Source: Planctomicrobium sp.
GTDB taxonomy: Bacteria; Planctomycetota; Planctomycetia; Planctomycetales; Planctomycetaceae
DNA: 7,008 nucleotides
Assembly: GCA_029259835.1 (NCBI GenBank)
Contig: JAJDEL010000158.1
Location: 1-7,008, forward strand
Direction of reading: 5' to 3'
Shown here: piece by piece, positions 5,950 through 7,008 of the stretch
Numbering within the stretch: position 1 is the stretch's first letter
Layout of the letters: the number at the start of each line of letters is the position of its first letter
Translations under genes and position numbers: made by a program
Notes under the pieces: generated by a model
What the model was told of the DNA's origin: nothing
The model's database searches: none
The model's input: only the letters and a program-made list of their open reading frames with translations

Positions 5950-6975
5950 TTACTCAATCACAATCTCCGTTTCTTTGAGTACTTTTTTCAAAGATTCAAT
6001 CGCGTTCGGCGTGATCGATGTTCCAGTCAGCTCTAGCTTCTTCAACTGTTTCATCGTTTTCAAAGTCGTGACTGCAGAATCAGAAAGACCCTGACAATGA
6101 GATAAGTTAAGAATCTCCAGTGACTTCGTTCTCTTCAAAGGAACGAGCGACTCACCGCTTAACGGATTCGATGAAAGATTGAGTTCTTTTAGGTTTTTGC
6201 ACTTTGAAATTGGCAACATCGCCTTCAAATTCAGTCCGGTCGACCCAGCGTCAAGAACTTCGAGGTGCTTCAGTTTGTCAACCGCAAGCAATCCGTAATA
6301 ACCGAACTGCGAATTTGAAACGGTGAGCACACGTAATTTTTCAAACCGGCCACTGTTGATCATTTCAGAAAAATTCCGTCCAAGCAGAATACTATTCCCA
6401 TCAAGATGAAGTGCTTCCAGGTTGGGTAGCTCCGCAAGGACTTCATAAAAAGAATCATTCAAACCTGTGTCACGCATGCTAAGTGTTTTCAACGATTGGA
6501 ACTCTTTGAGTTTCTCGCCCATGGCACTATCAAACTGAGTGCTATCGAGATGCAACTCCTGAAGATGGTCGAACTCAAGTGCTTGCAACCCCGTTCCTCT
6601 CACGAATGTTTTGGAAAGATTCAGAGACGTGATGTTTTGAAATTTCTGAAGGTTCTGAATTCCCTGGTCAGATATTTTGCCTTTCGAAAGGTCGAGCGTT
6701 TCAAACGAGGCCTGTGCCTTTTCCAGATTCGCTATCGATTCAAGATCTTGATCCTCGATTTCACTTGACTTCAATGCGTTAAATTCGTCGATGATTTGTT
6801 CAGGGCTCTTTGGTTCTGGAATCACCTCTGGTTGAACTGGAGGAGCAACTGGTTCGGCTGCTACCGGCTCTTTTTCTTTTGCTGCGGGTTTTGGAAGTTT
6901 GTCACACCCCACAACGAGGAAGACAGGGAGCATCAACATCATCAAGGAACTTTTATGTCCGACTGTACCAAACAT
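5950..6975 (-). CDS. Leucine-rich-repeat lipoprotein, function unknown
   Basis: The 341 residues begin with a lipoprotein signal: Lys8, a hydrophobic stretch (11-22) and VVGC, with Cys24 as the lipidated residue. Asp follows at +2, which in enterobacteria retains lipoproteins in the inner membrane; whether that rule holds in planctomycetes is unknown. A Pro/Glu/Ala/Lys-rich linker (about 27-58) looks like a flexible tether. From about 91 to 335 there are ten leucine-rich repeats of 23-28 residues, such as LKELNLSSN and LKKLELTGT, starting near 91, 115, 138, 162, 186, 214, 238, 262, 286 and 311. The fifth is longer. Such folds bind proteins or ligands; no catalytic motif is seen. AGGAG at 6985-6989, 9 nt before the ATG, supports the start. 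It is the first visible gene of the unit leading to the sirtuin and comEC. Lipoprotein and LRR calls are firm; the role is not known. Confidence 0.92.
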   Translation of the reverse strand: MFGTVGHKSSLMMLMLPVFLVVGCDKLPKPAAKEKEPVAAEPVAPPVQPEVIPEPKSPEQIIDEFNALKSSEIEDQDLESIANLEKAQASFETLDLSKGKISDQGIQNLQKFQNITSLNLSKTFVRGTGLQALEFDHLQELHLDSTQFDSAMGEKLKEFQSLKTLSMRDTGLNDSFYEVLAELPNLEALHLDGNSILLGRNFSEMINSGRFEKLRVLTVSNSQFGYYGLLAVDKLKHLEVLDAGSTGLNLKAMLPISKCKNLKELNLSSNPLSGESLVPLKRTKSLEILNLSHCQGLSDSAVTTLKTMKQLKKLELTGTSITPNAIESLKKVLKETEIVIE

Positions 6976-7008
6976 CGTGCTTCACTCCTGAAAGAAATCT
7001 GTGATAAA

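Noticed and set aside
1..7008. CRISPR array, tRNA, rRNA, insertion sequence or integrase
   Set aside because: No regularly spaced repeats, cloverleaf-like sequence, transposase or recombinase motifs were seen in the gaps, all of which are shorter than 220 bp, or in the coding frames.

Overview
The window looks like chromosomal DNA from a planctomycete (Planctomycetota, probably a Gimesia/Rubinisphaera/Thalassoglobus-like member of the Planctomycetales). The reasons are a secreted formylglycine sulfatase of the kind these bacteria carry in large numbers, a leucine-rich-repeat lipoprotein with spaced 24-residue repeats, a base composition that looks close to even, and uneven use of Shine-Dalgarno sites. 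This assignment is an inference from gene content; no rRNA or marker gene is present.

Layout. (1) Positions 1-1306, minus strand: a secreted sulfatase that runs off the left edge. It is missing only a short C-terminal piece by family standards. (2) Positions 1307-1517: a divergent intergenic region with a perfect 7-1-7 inverted repeat (1411-1425) and a C-rich tract (1489-1513) whose complement fits the G-quadruplex pattern. (3) Positions 1518-2422, plus strand: two genes 2 bp apart, a DUF2237-family cysteine-rich protein and a GNAT acetyltransferase. They are the only plus-strand genes. (4) Positions 2423-2535: a convergent intergenic region with a strong REP-like palindrome. (5) Positions 2536-6975, minus strand: three genes transcribed in the order LRR lipoprotein, sirtuin (NAD-dependent deacylase), ComEC DNA-uptake channel. 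The gaps are 33 and 63 bp, so co-transcription is plausible. The presumed promoter lies at or beyond the right edge.

How the genes relate. The sulfatase would work outside the cytoplasm on sulfated esters, probably polysaccharides. The DUF2237/GNAT pair is a small two-gene transcription unit of unknown joint purpose. ComEC is the inner-membrane channel for incoming single-stranded DNA in natural transformation; no other competence or type IV pilus gene is visible here. Why a sirtuin and an LRR lipoprotein should precede it is not evident from the sequence.

Overall this is mostly ordinary core and accessory genome. I do not see a clear new system. The best leads are an Asp in place of His in the sulfatase GKWHLG motif, the G4-like tract next to the DUF2237 start, the opposite-strand two-gene block bracketed by related C-rich sequence, and the unusual TTG start of comEC.
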